A DNA stretch of 64,000 nucleotides from an uncultured Gammaproteobacteria bacterium (GTDB lineage: Bacteria > Pseudomonadota > Gammaproteobacteria > Pseudomonadales > Pseudohongiellaceae). The stretch is taken from assembly GCA_913048385.1 (NCBI GenBank), contig CAJWVZ010000009.1, forward strand, positions 1 through 64,000. Reading direction: 5' to 3'. The notes beneath the pieces were generated by a model that had not been told where the DNA came from, ran no database searches, and saw only the letters and a program-made list of their open reading frames with translations. The translations under genes were made by a program, and so were the position numbers. This document shows positions 46,366-56,198 of the stretch, piece after piece; position 1 is the first letter of the stretch; each line of letters opens with the position of its first letter.

Positions 46366-47730
46366 TCAAACCGTTATGTTTTTCTTTTTTGGCATACCAA
46401 GGCGTTGCCGTCGTTCCCATAGACATTTTCGACTGATTCCTAGTTTCTTAGCGAGCTGAGTTTCGTTCATTTTTCCCTCATGCTCCTTAACGAATCGTTG
46501 AAAATAATCCGAAAGCGACATTTCTTTGAGGTTCTGTGCGACAGTCTCTTCAGCATTGTCTGATGACTGGAGAACTTCTCCGATCTTCTTATTATCAAGC
46601 GCTAAAAATTCCTCATGTATTTCTATGCTTTCGGTGAGAACAACCGCTCTTTCAATTGAGTTTTCCAGCTCACGAACATTTCCCGGCCAGCTATAATTCT
46701 GGAGCGCCTTTTTAGCCTCCTTTGTAAAAGTCATCGAGTCTTTATTTAGTCTATCACAAGCCTTCTTCAGCTTGTCGGCAGCTAGCTTCAGGATATCACT
46801 TCCGCGCTCGCGCAGGGGAGGAATATTGATGGTCATTACGTTAATACGGTAGTATAAATCCTCGCGGAATTGGCCAGCGTTGACAAGTTTCTTTAAATCT
46901 CGATGAGTTGCAACAAGAAGGCGGACGTCTACCTGTTTTGAGTGAATCGAGCCTATCTTTCGTATTTCATTGTCTTGCAAAACGCGGAGCAGTCGAGCTT
47001 GTGCTTCAAGAGGAAGTTCACCTATTTCATCAAGAAAAAGAGTGCTGTTATCTGCTGCTTCGACCAAACCGGTGCGGCTGTTGACCGCTCCTGTGAATGC
47101 CCCTTTTTCATGGCCAAAAAGCTCTGATTCTATTAAGTTCTCCGGAATGGCTGCGCAATTAACTGAGATCATCTTGTGCTCGTTTCGGGCACTAAGCTCA
47201 TGTATCCCGCGGGCGACCAATTCTTTACCGGTGCCTGACTCACCGTTTATGAGAACAGTCGATGATGTGGAAGCGATCTTGTTGGCGCGCGCAAAAAGTT
47301 CAGTCATTCCATTGCTAGTGCCGATCATCCCCCGAATCGGCTGCATCGTAACGTTGCCCTCAGGTTTATCCGCTAAAGCATCGCTAAGGATTTTTCTCAC
47401 TGTTTCAAGAAGTTCACTATGGTCAAATGGTTTGGCGATATAGTCTGTCGCCCCAAGTTTCATCACGTCAATCGCTGACCGGATGCTGGAGTAGCTTGTC
47501 ATGATCAAAACGGGAGCCGGGATGGCTGTGATTAAGTCTGTACCCGGTGCGCCAGGCAGGCGTAGATCACTGATTACCATGTCAAAATCATCGATATCGT
47601 GAGTTTCTATGGCATTTTGGACGCTGCTCGCTTCGCTAACCTTGTAATTATGACGCTCGAGCAGGCGGCACAGCGAAGTTCGTATTACAGGCTCGTCCTC
47701 AACAACTAAAATATGATTACTTGGACGCAT
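46366..47730 (-). CDS. cbrB: Sigma-54-dependent response regulator CbrB
   Basis: 454 residues in NtrC layout. Receiver domain with phospho-Asp 55 (VISDLRLPG); AAA+ domain with GESGTGKE, the sigma-54 contact loop GAFTGA and ELPLEAQARLLRVLQ; C-terminal Fis-type helix-turn-helix (NETQLAKKLGISRKCLWERR). Gene order cbrX-cbrA-cbrB-pcnB identifies it as CbrB, which in Pseudomonas controls carbon/nitrogen balance and the crcZ RNA. It follows cbrA by 34 bp. Confidence 0.9.
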   Translation of the reverse strand: MRPSNHILVVEDEPVIRTSLCRLLERHNYKVSEASSVQNAIETHDIDDFDMVISDLRLPGAPGTDLITAIPAPVLIMTSYSSIRSAIDVMKLGATDYIAKPFDHSELLETVRKILSDALADKPEGNVTMQPIRGMIGTSNGMTELFARANKIASTSSTVLINGESGTGKELVARGIHELSARNEHKMISVNCAAIPENLIESELFGHEKGAFTGAVNSRTGLVEAADNSTLFLDEIGELPLEAQARLLRVLQDNEIRKIGSIHSKQVDVRLLVATHRDLKKLVNAGQFREDLYYRINVMTINIPPLRERGSDILKLAADKLKKACDRLNKDSMTFTKEAKKALQNYSWPGNVRELENSIERAVVLTESIEIHEEFLALDNKKIGEVLQSSDNAEETVAQNLKEMSLSDYFQRFVKEHEGKMNETQLAKKLGISRKCLWERRQRLGMPKKKNITV

Positions 47731-47764
47731 TATGCTCTAGCTCCACGGTTATACTTTAAAGGTT

Positions 47765-50689
47765 TTAGTATCTGGGGAAACTAAGTGTTACTTGTGTCCC
47801 TTTGCTACCTTTTCCGGTCGGACTCATTATATCAATATTGCCATTTAAATCCTTTACAATACTATAAACAAGCGATAATCCCAGACCAGTGCCTTCCCCA
47901 GGTTCCTTTGTTGTGAAGAATGGGTCGAAAACTCGGTTTTGTAAATGATCAGGAATTCCGGAGCCTTCATCCGTTATTGTGATCTTCACAGTATTTCCTT
48001 CGGCGCTTGTTCGAGTAATAACCTTATCTCCCTTCTGGCTGGCGTCTCTCGCGTTGTTAATCAAATTTACAAAAATTTGTAACAACCGCTGGGAATCACC
48101 TAAGATTTCTGCCTTAGGGTCGGTTTCGAAAATATAGTCAATGTCTGTGCTTTTTTTATCAAGCGAAATAAGTGTTTTCGTATCCGCTATACAGTCGCTA
48201 ACGGCTATCTTTTGCTTTGAATAAAGTTTTTGGTTTGTCCCTGTGTGTGCGAAGTTGACAAGTGATTGGAGTATCTTAGATGTTCGGTTTGTTTGAGCAA
48301 TAATTTCGCCTGACAATTCTTGTAATTCTTCGCTTTTAAATTCATCGCGAATAGTTTGAGCAAGGCATGCGATTCCAGTTATGGGATTGCCGATCTCGTG
48401 CGCCACCCCAGCCGCAAGCCGACCAATAGAGGCGAGTCTTTGGCTGTGCGCGAGCCCGGCCTCAAGATTTTCGGTGTCTGTCAAATCTTCTACTAAAATA
48501 ATTAAGCCGTCGGTGCTTGAGTTGGAATCCGGATCTATTTCTTTTTCGATCATTGCCTTGTGAAGTTTGACTGTCTTTCTGACATTTTTGAGAGCGAAGC
48601 TTCTCTTATCAGTCTGATTAATATTATTTTCAGAGAAGTCTTCCAAAATACCTTGCCATGGTTCAGGCAGATTAATTGTCTGCGAACCAATAATTTGCGC
48701 GGACTTGATTCCTGTTAAATTTTCTAGCTCTCTATTCCACATTACTATCTCGTTATTTGGTCCCAGCGAGCAAATACCAATCGGTAAGTTGAATAAGATG
48801 TGTCGGTGGTATCGCCTAAGATTGTCTAAATCAGCAGCTACGCCAGATAGATTGCCTCGATAAGCCTCTATACCGCTTTCTATAACATTAAGATCTGTTC
48901 CAATATTTTTAGAAACTATCTCATACGGTAAAGAGGACTCAATAATACCACGGCCCACTTTAGGACCCAGTAATTCCGACAAGTTGACCTCCAGCCGACC
49001 ACGAAGGAGACGCATAGCATAAGGGCGCTGGTCCCCCTCAGTAAAGTTTAGTTCCCTGAGGGCATGTTTGACTTCGCGTCTTGCGGTCTTTAAACCCAAG
49101 GGTGCCTCTAAATTTTTGATGAATTCACCTACCGACTTTGCAACAAGCTCACCTTGGTGTGGTCTTCTTAAGTTGTCCAGAGAGCAAATATTAGCGGTGT
49201 TGAACTCTTCTTCATCCGAGGGGAAAAGAAGCGAAACTATCGCAAATACTGCGACATTTACCGCAAGAGATAATGCCGTCGCCAATCTCCAGTTGATGAT
49301 AGACTGCTCTGTTATTAACCTCCAATTGATGAGGGATTCTTGAGCGAAGTCGGTATAAAACAGGTAGAGGATCAAAAGAATTGAGCTCGCAATAATCCCT
49401 GCTATGTAGCCTCTTTTATTCCCTGGTGGCCAATACAATATCGCGAGCACACCGGGAAGAAATTGCAGGCAGGTAATAAAAGCCATCGCGCCAATTGAGC
49501 CTATGGCAACAAGGTCAGAAGGAAGGTAATGTAGCGCAAAACCGGCCCAGATCAGCGCGGATATTAAAATACGACGACGCCACATTAACCATTTGTAGAT
49601 ATTTTGCTTCGGAGACGGTTGGCGCAGGGGCAGAATTATATGATTTAGACACATGTTGGAGAGGGCGAGTGTTATAACAATAATCAGACCGCTCGCTGCA
49701 GAGAGACCACCCATGTAACCTAAAAGGCTCAGTAAGGGCCTCCCGAAGGAATCACCAATAATTACAGGGTAATATTCAACCGGAACTGTTGAGCCACTTT
49801 TAAGGCCCGCCCAAAGTATTGGCAAGACCGGCAAACTTATTAAGAAAAAATATAAGGGCAGGCCCCAGCTTGCGAACGACAAGGCGCGACGGCCATTGTT
49901 TTCGGTGAAAGTGGTATAGAACATATGGGGCATGGTTATTGAGGCGGCAAAGAAGACTACTATAAATATTTGGGACTGGCTAAAATTGGTCGAATTCTTC
50001 TGCGTGAGTGTTGACATTGGTTGCAACTCAACCCACGCGCCCATGGACTCGAAACCACCAAAACCACCATAAATGGCGAAACCGCCGACGATTAAAAACG
50101 CAATAAGCTTACTTAAGGATTCGAATGCGATCGCCATAACTAAGCCGTCATGTTGTTCGCGATTTTTTTCTCTCGAGGTTCCAAATAAGACAGCGAACAA
50201 GGTTATCAAAGCACAAAAACCAATTGCGATGCTATCGTGAGACGAAGCAGTTGTTAGGACGTCAGCTGTGTCGGCGACCACGCGAATCTGCAGTGCGATG
50301 AGAGCTATCGATCCTACAAGGATAACCGAAGTTGTTAATGTTCCGGCGAACGGTGACCGGTATCGAAAAGCAATAAGATCTGCGAGTGAGCTCAACTGAT
50401 AGGTTCGAGTTAAATCAAGAATTGGTTGTAAGAGGAGTGGAGAAAGCAAAAACGCCAGAGAAATTCCAATTGCGCTGGAAACGAAGCCATACCCAGATCG
50501 TAGGGCTAGTCCGATCGAGTTAAAGTAAAACCAGCCACTAGCGAAAACACCCATTGAAAGAACATAAACCAAAGGATGTCGGACAATTTTTTGGGGAATC
50601 CACCCACGATCGGTGATGAATGCAATTCCGAAAAGAATCGCTAAGTAGGCACTCCCAAAGACAAAAAGAGTGGTGAGGTCAAAATCCAT
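47765..50689 (-). CDS. cbrA: Transporter-fused sensor histidine kinase CbrA
   Basis: 974 residues. The first about 480 residues form a sodium:solute symporter (SLC5) domain with some 13 helices. A linker and a PAS-like part follow (LFNLPIGICSLGPNNEIVMW near 630). Then come the HisKA domain with phospho-His near 764 (GVAHEIGNPITG) and the ATPase domain (NLINNARDAS, DEGSGIPD, GTGLGLSLVYSI). Length and architecture equal Pseudomonas CbrA (about 980). The transporter part can carry histidine there; the ligand here is unknown. Confidence 0.93.
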   Translation of the reverse strand: MDFDLTTLFVFGSAYLAILFGIAFITDRGWIPQKIVRHPLVYVLSMGVFASGWFYFNSIGLALRSGYGFVSSAIGISLAFLLSPLLLQPILDLTRTYQLSSLADLIAFRYRSPFAGTLTTSVILVGSIALIALQIRVVADTADVLTTASSHDSIAIGFCALITLFAVLFGTSREKNREQHDGLVMAIAFESLSKLIAFLIVGGFAIYGGFGGFESMGAWVELQPMSTLTQKNSTNFSQSQIFIVVFFAASITMPHMFYTTFTENNGRRALSFASWGLPLYFFLISLPVLPILWAGLKSGSTVPVEYYPVIIGDSFGRPLLSLLGYMGGLSAASGLIIVITLALSNMCLNHIILPLRQPSPKQNIYKWLMWRRRILISALIWAGFALHYLPSDLVAIGSIGAMAFITCLQFLPGVLAILYWPPGNKRGYIAGIIASSILLILYLFYTDFAQESLINWRLITEQSIINWRLATALSLAVNVAVFAIVSLLFPSDEEEFNTANICSLDNLRRPHQGELVAKSVGEFIKNLEAPLGLKTARREVKHALRELNFTEGDQRPYAMRLLRGRLEVNLSELLGPKVGRGIIESSLPYEIVSKNIGTDLNVIESGIEAYRGNLSGVAADLDNLRRYHRHILFNLPIGICSLGPNNEIVMWNRELENLTGIKSAQIIGSQTINLPEPWQGILEDFSENNINQTDKRSFALKNVRKTVKLHKAMIEKEIDPDSNSSTDGLIILVEDLTDTENLEAGLAHSQRLASIGRLAAGVAHEIGNPITGIACLAQTIRDEFKSEELQELSGEIIAQTNRTSKILQSLVNFAHTGTNQKLYSKQKIAVSDCIADTKTLISLDKKSTDIDYIFETDPKAEILGDSQRLLQIFVNLINNARDASQKGDKVITRTSAEGNTVKITITDEGSGIPDHLQNRVFDPFFTTKEPGEGTGLGLSLVYSIVKDLNGNIDIMSPTGKGSKGTQVTLSFPRY

Positions 50690-50709
50690 TGATATTCACC
50701 CTTGGCTCG

Positions 50710-50883
50710 TTAATCGTCATTATCTTGATTGTGGTGGATCCATCTAGCGCAGACTATTATAAGAAGCCCTATAAAAACTGGGCTGTACCAGATTCTTGGT
50801 ATCTCGACGTCTATACTTGTGACGATTAGAAACCCAAGGTATAGAGTCAGTAAGAAAACAAGAATGGGCCGCGGGATGTACAC
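50710..50883 (-). CDS. cbrX: CbrX-like small membrane protein (57 residues)
   Basis: A small gene from a GTG at 50883 with AGGGGA upstream, to a TAA 20 bp before cbrA. The product begins MYIPRPILVFLLTLYLGFLI, then VTSIDVEIPR, then a second helix YSPVFIGLLIIVCARWI and a polar end HHNQDNDD, so it is a two-helix membrane protein. Pseudomonas cbrA is preceded by a similarly short gene, cbrX, said to be co-translated with cbrA. Position, size and topology fit; no sequence comparison was possible. Confidence 0.78.
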   Translation of the reverse strand: MYIPRPILVFLLTLYLGFLIVTSIDVEIPRIWYSPVFIGLLIIVCARWIHHNQDNDD

Positions 50884-50928
50884 TGGACATTCCCCTAAAA
50901 ATGAGAATAACTAAGCACGTTCAGTTAT

Positions 50929-51879
50929 TCAGTAAAGAACGGAGTCGAACACTATACTAGCTAACTTTGGCACTGACTGTAACTCCCAATGTTCGATCGC
51001 CCAATTCAGAAGGCTATTTGGCGATCGTGAAAATTGCCGTTCAGGAGGCCTTTGACCGAGCAGCAGCAGTGCACGAAATAATAAGGGAAAAGCGTCTTCG
51101 GTATCAATAGCGCGAGCAAAAGCTTGTTTACTCAATTTCGTTCCATTTGTGTCTGTCACGATGGGGATATGCGCATATGTGGGTTGGGCTAATCCTAGCA
51201 CTGTTTGTAAGTATCGTTGTTTAGGCGTCGAGCTGAGCAGGTCGGTTCCACGAACAATGTTAGTAACGCCTTGCCATGCATCGTCAATGACAACAGCAAG
51301 CTGATAGGCGATCATTCCGTCTTTGCGGCGAATGATAAAATCTCCTCCACTTTCACTTAGCTGAGAACTAAAAGGGCCAAGGATAGCGTCTTCAAACCCA
51401 ACCTTTTTTAAGTCGGTTCGAATTCGGATTGAGGTGCTGTGTTGTTTCTTGATTGGGTATTGTAACTCGCGCGCGCTTAACCCATTTGACCGGCACTTTC
51501 CGCTGTATCCGCCTTTCATGGTTTTGACATCCCGTCGAGAACAGGAGCAATGAAAGCATAATCCCTCACTTGCTAATGTCATAAGGGCCGTGTCATATGC
51601 GTCGATTCTTTTACTCTGAAAAAGCACCTCGTCGTCCCATGTAAGGCCCAAGCTCTCAAGTTGTTGAATAATTTTTTTGGCAGCGCCTGCTGGCTCTCTG
51701 GGAGGATCTAAATCTTCAATGCGAAGGAGCCACAAGCCATTGTTCGCTTTCGCGTCTAAGTAACTGGCCAATGCGGATACCAGTGATCCAAAGTGAAGAG
51801 GCCCGCTGGGCGATGGGGCAAAGCGGCCTACGTATTTTGGGGTCCTTTGGGCTGTGAACGGTTGGTCGTTGGACATCAA
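50929..51879 (-). CDS. gluQ: Glutamyl-Q tRNA(Asp) synthetase
   Basis: 316 residues. It is a short glutamyl-tRNA-synthetase-like enzyme lacking the anticodon domain. HIGH region: GRFAPSPSGPLHFGSLVSAL; zinc ligands in CFHCSCSRRDVK and GKCRSN; KMSKS-like loop GTKLSKQAFA. It attaches Glu to queuosine of tRNA(Asp). It follows dksA by 3 bp, as in most gammaproteobacteria. Confidence 0.95.
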   Translation of the reverse strand: MMSNDQPFTAQRTPKYVGRFAPSPSGPLHFGSLVSALASYLDAKANNGLWLLRIEDLDPPREPAGAAKKIIQQLESLGLTWDDEVLFQSKRIDAYDTALMTLASEGLCFHCSCSRRDVKTMKGGYSGKCRSNGLSARELQYPIKKQHSTSIRIRTDLKKVGFEDAILGPFSSQLSESGGDFIIRRKDGMIAYQLAVVIDDAWQGVTNIVRGTDLLSSTPKQRYLQTVLGLAQPTYAHIPIVTDTNGTKLSKQAFARAIDTEDAFPLLFRALLLLGQRPPERQFSRSPNSLLNWAIEHWELQSVPKLASIVFDSVLY

Positions 51880-51882
51880 TAC

Positions 51883-52323
51883 CTATGCGCTACCCAATTG
51901 TTTTTCCTTTATCTCATCAAGGGTTTTGCAATCAATGCATTTGTTTGCGGTGGGTCTTGCTTCGAGTCTTCGGATACCAATTTCGATGCCGCATGACTCA
52001 CAAAAACCATAATCGTCTTGAGCAATCAGCTCAATTGTTGAGTCAATTTTCTTGATTAATTTACGCTCACGATCTCGCGTGCGCAACTCCAAGCTAAACT
52101 CTTCCTCTTGTGTTGCCCTGTCCGCTGGATCTGGAAAATTAGCAGCCTCGTCTTGCATATGGTTAACCGTACGATCAACTTCCTGCATTAATTGACTACG
52201 CCAGTCTAACAAAATTGCCTTAAAATGGCCTTGTTGCTTTTCGTTCATATAGACTTCGCCGCGTTTTGGTTTGTAAGGAACGAAGTTTTTCAAAACTGGT
52301 TGTGCGGAATCTACGGTGGACAT
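51883..52323 (-). CDS. dksA: RNA polymerase-binding transcription factor DksA
   Basis: 146 residues from the ATG at 52323; a 29-residue longer frame has no family support. The coiled-coil tip has DPADRA (DxxDxA), and the zinc finger is C-x2-C-x17-C-x2-C (CESC ... CIDC). DksA sits in the secondary channel of RNA polymerase and works with ppGpp. Confidence 0.96.
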   Translation of the reverse strand: MSTVDSAQPVLKNFVPYKPKRGEVYMNEKQQGHFKAILLDWRSQLMQEVDRTVNHMQDEAANFPDPADRATQEEEFSLELRTRDRERKLIKKIDSTIELIAQDDYGFCESCGIEIGIRRLEARPTANKCIDCKTLDEIKEKQLGSA

Positions 52324-52648
52324 GCGATGTTTTGGCCTCTGCTCGTCGGAGAAATATACTTTTCGATTGTAGTTCTTTATTTTGGTCAAAAAAACTAAGT
52401 TGAATCCCAATGCTTAGCTTTAAAACACATAGAAAAGGTCTTCCGTTTTTTCGAACGGTCGGTAAGCTAGCAGATTATTAACGTGGAAGCTATAAGAAAT
52501 CGCTTAAAATTGTGACGTAACAATTGTGCTGGCGCTGGGAACTAAATTATAGTCCCCTGGGGGAGACAGAAGCTTTCTTATGTTTTCAATTCAAAAATGT
52601 TCAATTTTTTGACAAATTATGACGAATTAAAAGTAAAGGACTATAGCT
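52324..52648. other. Divergent intergenic region between dksA and the aminotransferase gene
   Basis: 325 bp without a gene. It should hold promoters for both sides. I see a small hairpin CCGTT/AACGG (52443-52458), close to the dksA side, and a short palindrome TCCCC-TG-GGGGA (52553-52564). AAAGGA lies 10 bases before the TTG of the aminotransferase. No confident -10/-35 pairs could be assigned by eye. Confidence 0.5.
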
Positions 52649-53851
52649 TTGGATTATGTTGATAAAATGAGAGGCTCAATAAAAACACCTTTTGCGCGAA
52701 AATCTTTGAAACATGTCAATTCCTTTAAAGCGATGGATGTGATGCGGAGGGCGTCGGAGCTCGAGAGCTCAGGGCGGAAAATAATCCATCTCGAGGTCGG
52801 GGAGCCAGATTTCCCAACAGTCGCGCCAATAGTCGATGCTGCCAAAAAGGCGCTCGATGAAGGCTTAACCCAATATACGTCGCCGACAGGAATCGTTGAT
52901 TTGAAGTATCGGCTTAGTGAGTTGTATTCTCGTCGCCACGGTTTGTCGGTTAGTCCCGAAAGAATTCTGATTACCCCTGGTGCGAGCGGAGGGCTTGTGT
53001 TACTGGCTAACCTTTTGGTTGAGGCGGGTGATGAAATTCTAATAACAGATCCAGCTTATCCCTGCGTTCGAAACTTTATAAGATTGATGTCGGCGACGCC
53101 GAGGCTGATTCCTATAGATGCTTATCGAAATTTTCGTCCAATGGTTTCTCAATTAGAGAAAGCTAACAATTCATCAACGAAAGGAATATGGCTCGCTTCG
53201 CCGAACAACCCTACAGGGACAGTTCTTGATCGCGAAACGCTTACTAAATTGGCAGTTTGGGCTCGGGCGACAAATAATCATTTCTTAGTCGACGAAATCT
53301 ATCACGGATTACATTATGTGAGTGATCTTCCCAGCGCGTTAGAGGTCGAGTCGAAGTCATTTGTTATTAATAGCTTTTCAAAATATTTCGGTATGACTGG
53401 CTGGCGTCTTGGTTGGATTGTTGTCCCAGATGAGTATGTTCAGCAAGCGACGCGACTGGCCCAGAATCTTTATATTTGTGCGTCCTCTATATCTCAGTAC
53501 GGTGCTCTTGGCGCATTTACACCGGATGCAGAAATTTTACTTGAGCATCGCCGAAACGAATTCAATCAGCGTCGAGTTTATTTTTGTAATGCACTTTCAG
53601 AAATTGGACTTCCGCCAGCGGCAAGTGTTGATGGCGCTTTTTATGTTTACGCTGATATTTCCCACTTCAGTGATAATAGTCAAAAATTTTGTCAATTGAT
53701 GCTCGAGAAGTATGGTGTTGCGATGACCCCTGGTGCTGATTTTGGGGAGTATAAGAGTGACCAATACGTTCGCATGTCGTTCACAACCAGCAGAGACAAT
53801 CTTGAACTTGGAATAGAGCGTTTGCAACTGGCTTTAGAGTCACTTGGATGA
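52649..53851 (+). CDS. PLP-dependent class I/II aminotransferase
   Basis: 400 residues from a TTG with AAAGGA upstream; an ATG six codons later is the alternative. The fold-type I features are LEVGEPDFPTV, TPGASGGLVLLANLL, SPNNPTGTVLD, VDEIYHGLHY and the Lys in SFSKYFGMTGWRLGW (near 244). The N-terminal YTSPTGIVDLKYRL matches aspartate/tyrosine-type or alanine aminotransferases. An aminotransferase gene is found next to sfsA/dksA in Pseudomonas as well. Its stop overlaps the sfsA start. Confidence 0.9.
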   Translation: MDYVDKMRGSIKTPFARKSLKHVNSFKAMDVMRRASELESSGRKIIHLEVGEPDFPTVAPIVDAAKKALDEGLTQYTSPTGIVDLKYRLSELYSRRHGLSVSPERILITPGASGGLVLLANLLVEAGDEILITDPAYPCVRNFIRLMSATPRLIPIDAYRNFRPMVSQLEKANNSSTKGIWLASPNNPTGTVLDRETLTKLAVWARATNNHFLVDEIYHGLHYVSDLPSALEVESKSFVINSFSKYFGMTGWRLGWIVVPDEYVQQATRLAQNLYICASSISQYGALGAFTPDAEILLEHRRNEFNQRRVYFCNALSEIGLPPAASVDGAFYVYADISHFSDNSQKFCQLMLEKYGVAMTPGADFGEYKSDQYVRMSFTTSRDNLELGIERLQLALESLG

Positions 53852-54570
53852 CTTTTGAGAATCCCTTAAGAGAGGGTGTTCTTGTAAGGCGGTATAAGAG
53901 ATTTCTTGCGGATGTGAAACTTAAAGATGGTAGTGTAGTGACTGTTCATTGTCCGAACACCGGTTCAATGACTAATTGCAGTGACCCAGGTAGTCGAGTT
54001 TGGTTTAGCAGATCAAATAATGAAAAAAGAAAATATCGTTATACTTTGCAAATTATCCAGACCGCAATGAATGATCTCGTAGGTATAAACACGAGTTTAG
54101 CTAATGATCTTGTGGTCGAGGCGATAAGAAACAATATAGTCAAATCTTTAGGTTTCTATTTGAGACTGCGGCGCGAGGTCGTATTTGGTGGGCAACGCAG
54201 CCGGATCGATTTAAAGTTAGAGGATTCATCTGTGGGAAGAAATAATTGTTACCTAGAAGTAAAAAACGTAAGCTACGGAATTTCAAATGGTATTGGGTTA
54301 TTTCCAGACGCTATTACACTGCGGGGTCAAAAACATTTAAGGGATTTGACCATGATCCGAAAATCCGGGGAACGTGCTGCCTTGCTTTTTTGTGTACAGC
54401 ACAGTGGTGTTGATTTTATTCGGCCTGCAGATAACATAGATCCAAGTTATGGGTCTTTATTGAGAGAAGCATTTAATTCTGGAGTTGAGGTTTTAGCGGT
54501 AAAGGCCAAGTTTGATATTCAGAGTTCACAAATATGTCTAAGTCATGAGGTTCCGGTAGTTCTATCTTAA
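53848..54570 (+). CDS. sfsA: SfsA family protein (sugar fermentation stimulation)
   Basis: 240 residues, ATGA overlap with the aminotransferase gene. Family segments: GVLVRRYKRFLADVKL, VHCPNTGSMTNCSDPGSRVW, YLEVKNVSYG and FPDAITLRGQKHLRDL. The second half resembles a restriction-endonuclease-like nuclease core, and the first an OB-fold; the true role is unsettled. It is a common neighbour of dksA. Confidence 0.95.
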   Translation: MTFENPLREGVLVRRYKRFLADVKLKDGSVVTVHCPNTGSMTNCSDPGSRVWFSRSNNEKRKYRYTLQIIQTAMNDLVGINTSLANDLVVEAIRNNIVKSLGFYLRLRREVVFGGQRSRIDLKLEDSSVGRNNCYLEVKNVSYGISNGIGLFPDAITLRGQKHLRDLTMIRKSGERAALLFCVQHSGVDFIRPADNIDPSYGSLLREAFNSGVEVLAVKAKFDIQSSQICLSHEVPVVLS

Positions 54571-54588
54571 AATTTAAATTTTATAAAT

Positions 54589-54930
54589 CTAAAAACCGAG
54601 AGAAATTAATGCTCGCTCTTGAACCTTTATCTCGCCGTTTTCTAATTCAAAAGGTATGGGTTGAAGATTTTTTCCTTGACATGGCCCAACAAGGCATTTG
54701 CCATTATTAATTTGAAAGAGAGCCCCATGCGTTGCACATCGGATTAAAGCTTTTTCTGAATCTAAAAAGTCGTCTTCACTCCACTCTAGCGGAGTACCGA
54801 GGTGAGGACAGCGATTTAAATATAAAAAAATCTCTTCGTCTTTTTTTACGGCAAAAAGGGATATATTTTTGTACTTAAGTCCCGTTGCTGAATCGTTTTT
54901 AATTTCGCTGCTGTGTATTAAGTTAATCAT
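54589..54930 (-). CDS. Rieske-type 2Fe-2S ferredoxin
   Basis: 113 residues from the ATG at 54930, which overlaps the upstream gene's stop by 8 bp; a GTG 12 bp earlier is possible. The cluster motifs are CPHLGTPLEW (C-x-H) and CATHGALFQ (C-x2-H), with a third Cys pair later (KCLVGPC). It resembles small Rieske proteins of dioxygenase or nitrite-reductase small-subunit type. No matching oxygenase is nearby; electron partner unknown. Confidence 0.92.
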   Translation of the reverse strand: MINLIHSSEIKNDSATGLKYKNISLFAVKKDEEIFLYLNRCPHLGTPLEWSEDDFLDSEKALIRCATHGALFQINNGKCLVGPCQGKNLQPIPFELENGEIKVQERALISLGF

Positions 54931-56176
54931 TTGATATTCCACCTGCTTTTTCGAGCGCCTGGTTTAAATCATTTAGCAAATCTTGTTCATCTTCAATCCC
55001 AATAGCAAACCGAAGCGTCGAGTCCTTTATCCCCATCGACTCGCGTTGTTTTGGACCAAGTTCGTAAAAAATAGTGTGTGCTACAGGTATGCCCAAGGTC
55101 CGATTGTCTCCGAGGTTAGTGGATGTGATTACTGTTGTCATATTATTAAGGACTTCAAAACAGTCGATTTTATCATCAAGATTGATGCTTACTAAGGTGC
55201 CGAACGAGTTAAATAATTCAGTCGCCCTGACATGCTGGGGATGATTTTTTAGCCCAGGATAAAAGGTTTGAGTTATCAACGGATGGTTGTTACAAAAAAG
55301 TGCAAAAGCCATTGCGTTGCTGCACGCTTTTTCTAGTCGAAGAGATAATGTTTCAGAACCGATTGAGAGGTGGTGCGCTGATTCTGCACCTAATGTCGCG
55401 CCCATATCTCTTAGACCTTTTTTTCGGATTTGTGTTAAGCCCCATTGAGAGGTCTCTAAATTGTGATTAGGACTGATGATGTTTTTAAATGAACTCCAAT
55501 CGAAGAGACCTGTATCAGTAATGGTCCCTCCTAAGGCATTGCCATGGCCTCCTATAGATTTGGTTAAGGAGTTTATGACCAGGCTCGCGCTGACAGTCTT
55601 TGGTAAAAATAGGTAGGGCGTGGTCAAGGTGTTGTCAACGCAGTAAAGTATATTATGTTTCAGGCAAACGGCCCCAATGCCCGCTAGGTCAGCAACTTGA
55701 GTTACAGGATTAGCTATCGTTTCAACGAATATTATAGTCGTATCGGGAGTTATAACCGCCTCTACATTGCGTGACTCAGTGGGGTCGACCAAAGTTACCG
55801 TGATACCTAGGCCCTCTAACGTGGAGAGGAAGCTCCTCGTATTGGCGAACAAAAAGGAGCTTGCAATTATATTGTCCCCTGCACGCAGCAAGGACAGCAT
55901 AGTTGCTGCTATGGCAGCCATGCCTGTAGCAAAAGCAAGAGTCGCAACCCCCTCTTCCATCCTCGTAACTTTGTTTTGTAACGCAGTAATAGTCGGGTTT
56001 AGTTGCCGGCTATATGCGTACCCTTTTTTGGTTCCTTGAAACACTGCAGCCAAATCACGTGCGTCCTCGAAGCCGAAAGCTACGGATGTGTGAATTGGTT
56101 TGTGCAGAGCGCCGTGCTCTGGTTTGGTTGATCTGTCTAGATGTAGATTTTTCGTATTGAATTTTTTATTTGTCAA
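54923..56176 (-). CDS. Cys/Met metabolism PLP enzyme (O-succinylhomoserine sulfhydrylase or methionine gamma-lyase type)
   Basis: 417 residues, TTG with AAGGAC upstream. Features: YSRQLNPTITALQNKVTRME, FVETIANPVTQVADL, YCVDNTLTTPYLFLP and the Schiff-base Lys in SLTKSIGGHGNALGG (near 205). The family covers direct sulfhydrylation, gamma-lyase and cystathionine enzymes; the GHGNALGG part suggests the sulfhydrylase/MGL side. Final choice needs phylogeny. It forms a tight unit with the upstream unknown gene (22 bp) and the Rieske gene (overlap). Confidence 0.88.
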   Translation of the reverse strand: MTNKKFNTKNLHLDRSTKPEHGALHKPIHTSVAFGFEDARDLAAVFQGTKKGYAYSRQLNPTITALQNKVTRMEEGVATLAFATGMAAIAATMLSLLRAGDNIIASSFLFANTRSFLSTLEGLGITVTLVDPTESRNVEAVITPDTTIIFVETIANPVTQVADLAGIGAVCLKHNILYCVDNTLTTPYLFLPKTVSASLVINSLTKSIGGHGNALGGTITDTGLFDWSSFKNIISPNHNLETSQWGLTQIRKKGLRDMGATLGAESAHHLSIGSETLSLRLEKACSNAMAFALFCNNHPLITQTFYPGLKNHPQHVRATELFNSFGTLVSINLDDKIDCFEVLNNMTTVITSTNLGDNRTLGIPVAHTIFYELGPKQRESMGIKDSTLRFAIGIEDEQDLLNDLNQALEKAGGISND

Positions 56177-56198
56177 ACCTTTGTCCTTTGCTAACCCT

